Of a stretch of 6,740 nucleotides of DNA, positions 6,184 through 6,740 are shown piece by piece. Origin of the DNA: Planctomycetota bacterium. GTDB lineage: Bacteria; Planctomycetota; GCA-002687715; DRQF01. Numbering within the stretch: the stretch's first letter is position 1; each line of letters begins with the position of its first letter. The notes under the pieces are model-generated. The model searched no databases, was not told the origin of the DNA, and saw only the letters and a program-made list of their open reading frames with translations. Where the stretch lies: positions 1-6,740 of the forward strand of contig JAJRYU010000395.1 of the NCBI GenBank assembly GCA_024275615.1, in the 5' to 3' direction. Position numbers and translations under genes: made by a program.

Positions 6184-6740
6184 CTAAGGCACGACTTGCA
6201 CAACACCCGGCAAGAAAAAAGTCGCGCCATCGGCAAAAGTGACAGACACATCAATAGGAGCGACTGGCAAACCTGGAGGGAACGCGCCGCTTGGACTGAC
6301 GACCAGCCCTTCGAAATCCCGAAAACCGGGTTGCAAAGTTAGTGAGGGAACGGGCAAGCCAGCTCCCGTGGTGTCCATGATGCCCGTGATCGTCAGGGGA
6401 AAAGGCCCAAGACCGGCGCTTCCCGAGGGATCTAAGATCACTTGCGGTGCCACAGCTCCGGCAAAGAGGTAGCGAAAGAAACCAATCAAGGTCAGCGTCT
6501 GAGCCTGACCGGCACTGACACTCAAGATATTGGGCGACGCTACTCCCTGTACGTCATCCGGATTGGGACTCGAAGGAACCGAGAAAGGTCGATTGGCTTG
6601 CACTCCGGCGGCAGTCGCTGGAAAGAAGGTCATATCTCTGCCACTTAGGGAACTGCCGTTGTGGTAAACCTGAGTGCCGCCGCTTCCCACGGACAAGACA
6701 CTGGCAAAGGAATTCGTCGAATTGTTCTGGATTAAAAGAG
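6184..6740 (-). CDS. C-terminal part of an exported beta-rich protein, N-terminus cut by window edge
   Basis: The frame is open from the right edge (first full codons read LLIQNNSTNS) to TAG at 6186-6184, giving 184 visible residues with no start inside the window. A TTG at 6696 is in frame, but nothing supports it as a start since coding continues upstream. The composition is rich in Gly, Pro, Val, Thr, Ser and Phe and poor in charge and Cys. Short strand-like runs such as ILSVSAGQAQTLTL, FPLTITGIMDTTG and PIDVSVTFADGATFFLPG suggest one or two Ig-like or TIG-like beta-sandwich modules of an exported or surface protein. I do not recognise a specific family. No C-terminal sorting signal, LPXTG or membrane anchor is seen; the protein ends in VVQVVP. 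The next gene begins 31 bases downstream of its stop, so it probably belongs to the same transcript. Confidence 0.75.
   Translation of the reverse strand, partial: LLIQNNSTNSFASVLSVGSGGTQVYHNGSSLSGRDMTFFPATAAGVQANRPFSVPSSPNPDDVQGVASPNILSVSAGQAQTLTLIGFFRYLFAGAVAPQVILDPSGSAGLGPFPLTITGIMDTTGAGLPVPSLTLQPGFRDFEGLVVSPSGAFPPGLPVAPIDVSVTFADGATFFLPGVVQVVP

Noticed and set aside
6150..6254. Longer N-terminus of the receiver-PAS protein starting near 6254
   Set aside because: It would overlap the end of the upstream gene by about 70 bases, has a Cys-rich sequence unlike a domain, and would bury the GGAGG ribosome site within the coding sequence.
1..6740. CRISPR arrays, tRNA/rRNA genes, insertion sequences, phage genes
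   Set aside because: No direct-repeat arrays, RNA gene signatures, transposase motifs or phage-like genes are seen on either strand.

Overview
All genes I can support lie on the minus strand and read right to left as one close-packed run, so the window looks like the middle of a single operon or directon. It is cut at both ends: the rightmost gene lacks its start and the leftmost lacks its C-terminal end. No tRNA, rRNA, insertion sequence, CRISPR array or convincing terminator is visible.

In transcription order there are five genes. (1) The C-terminal 184 residues of a Gly/Pro/Val-rich, beta-type, probably exported protein. (2) A small protein with a degenerate response-regulator receiver-like domain followed by a PAS domain; its last few codons appear to be frameshifted. 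(3) A 564-residue polytopic GT-C glycosyltransferase of the ArnT/PMT_2 type. (4) A second, divergent 505-residue ArnT-like glycosyltransferase, translationally coupled to the first by a 4-base TTGA overlap. (5) A long secreted protein (677 residues visible, continuing past the left edge) built from repeated carboxypeptidase-regulatory-like (transthyretin-fold) beta domains.

Family knowledge says that ArnT-like enzymes move a sugar from a polyprenyl-phosphate carrier to a lipid, glycan or protein acceptor on the outer face of the inner membrane. Together with the exported beta-domain proteins, this suggests a cell-envelope or surface-glycosylation locus with a small sensory or scaffold protein in it. 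The link between the genes is inferred from spacing and is not shown by the sequence.

The organism is a Gram-negative-type bacterium. Large transthyretin-fold repeat proteins, exported proteins with an 'SVSAGQAQTLTL' style stretch and frequent TTG/GTG starts are reminiscent of Planctomycetota or Myxococcota-like lineages, but this is a weak guess.

The points most worth a second look are: the apparent frameshift at a four-base G/C run near 5407-5410, which if corrected fills the apparent gap between genes 2 and 3 and creates a second identical TTGA stop/start overlap; the Val in place of the family's DE-motif Asp in the 564-residue glycosyltransferase, next to a canonical paralog; and the receiver-PAS protein with no output domain.
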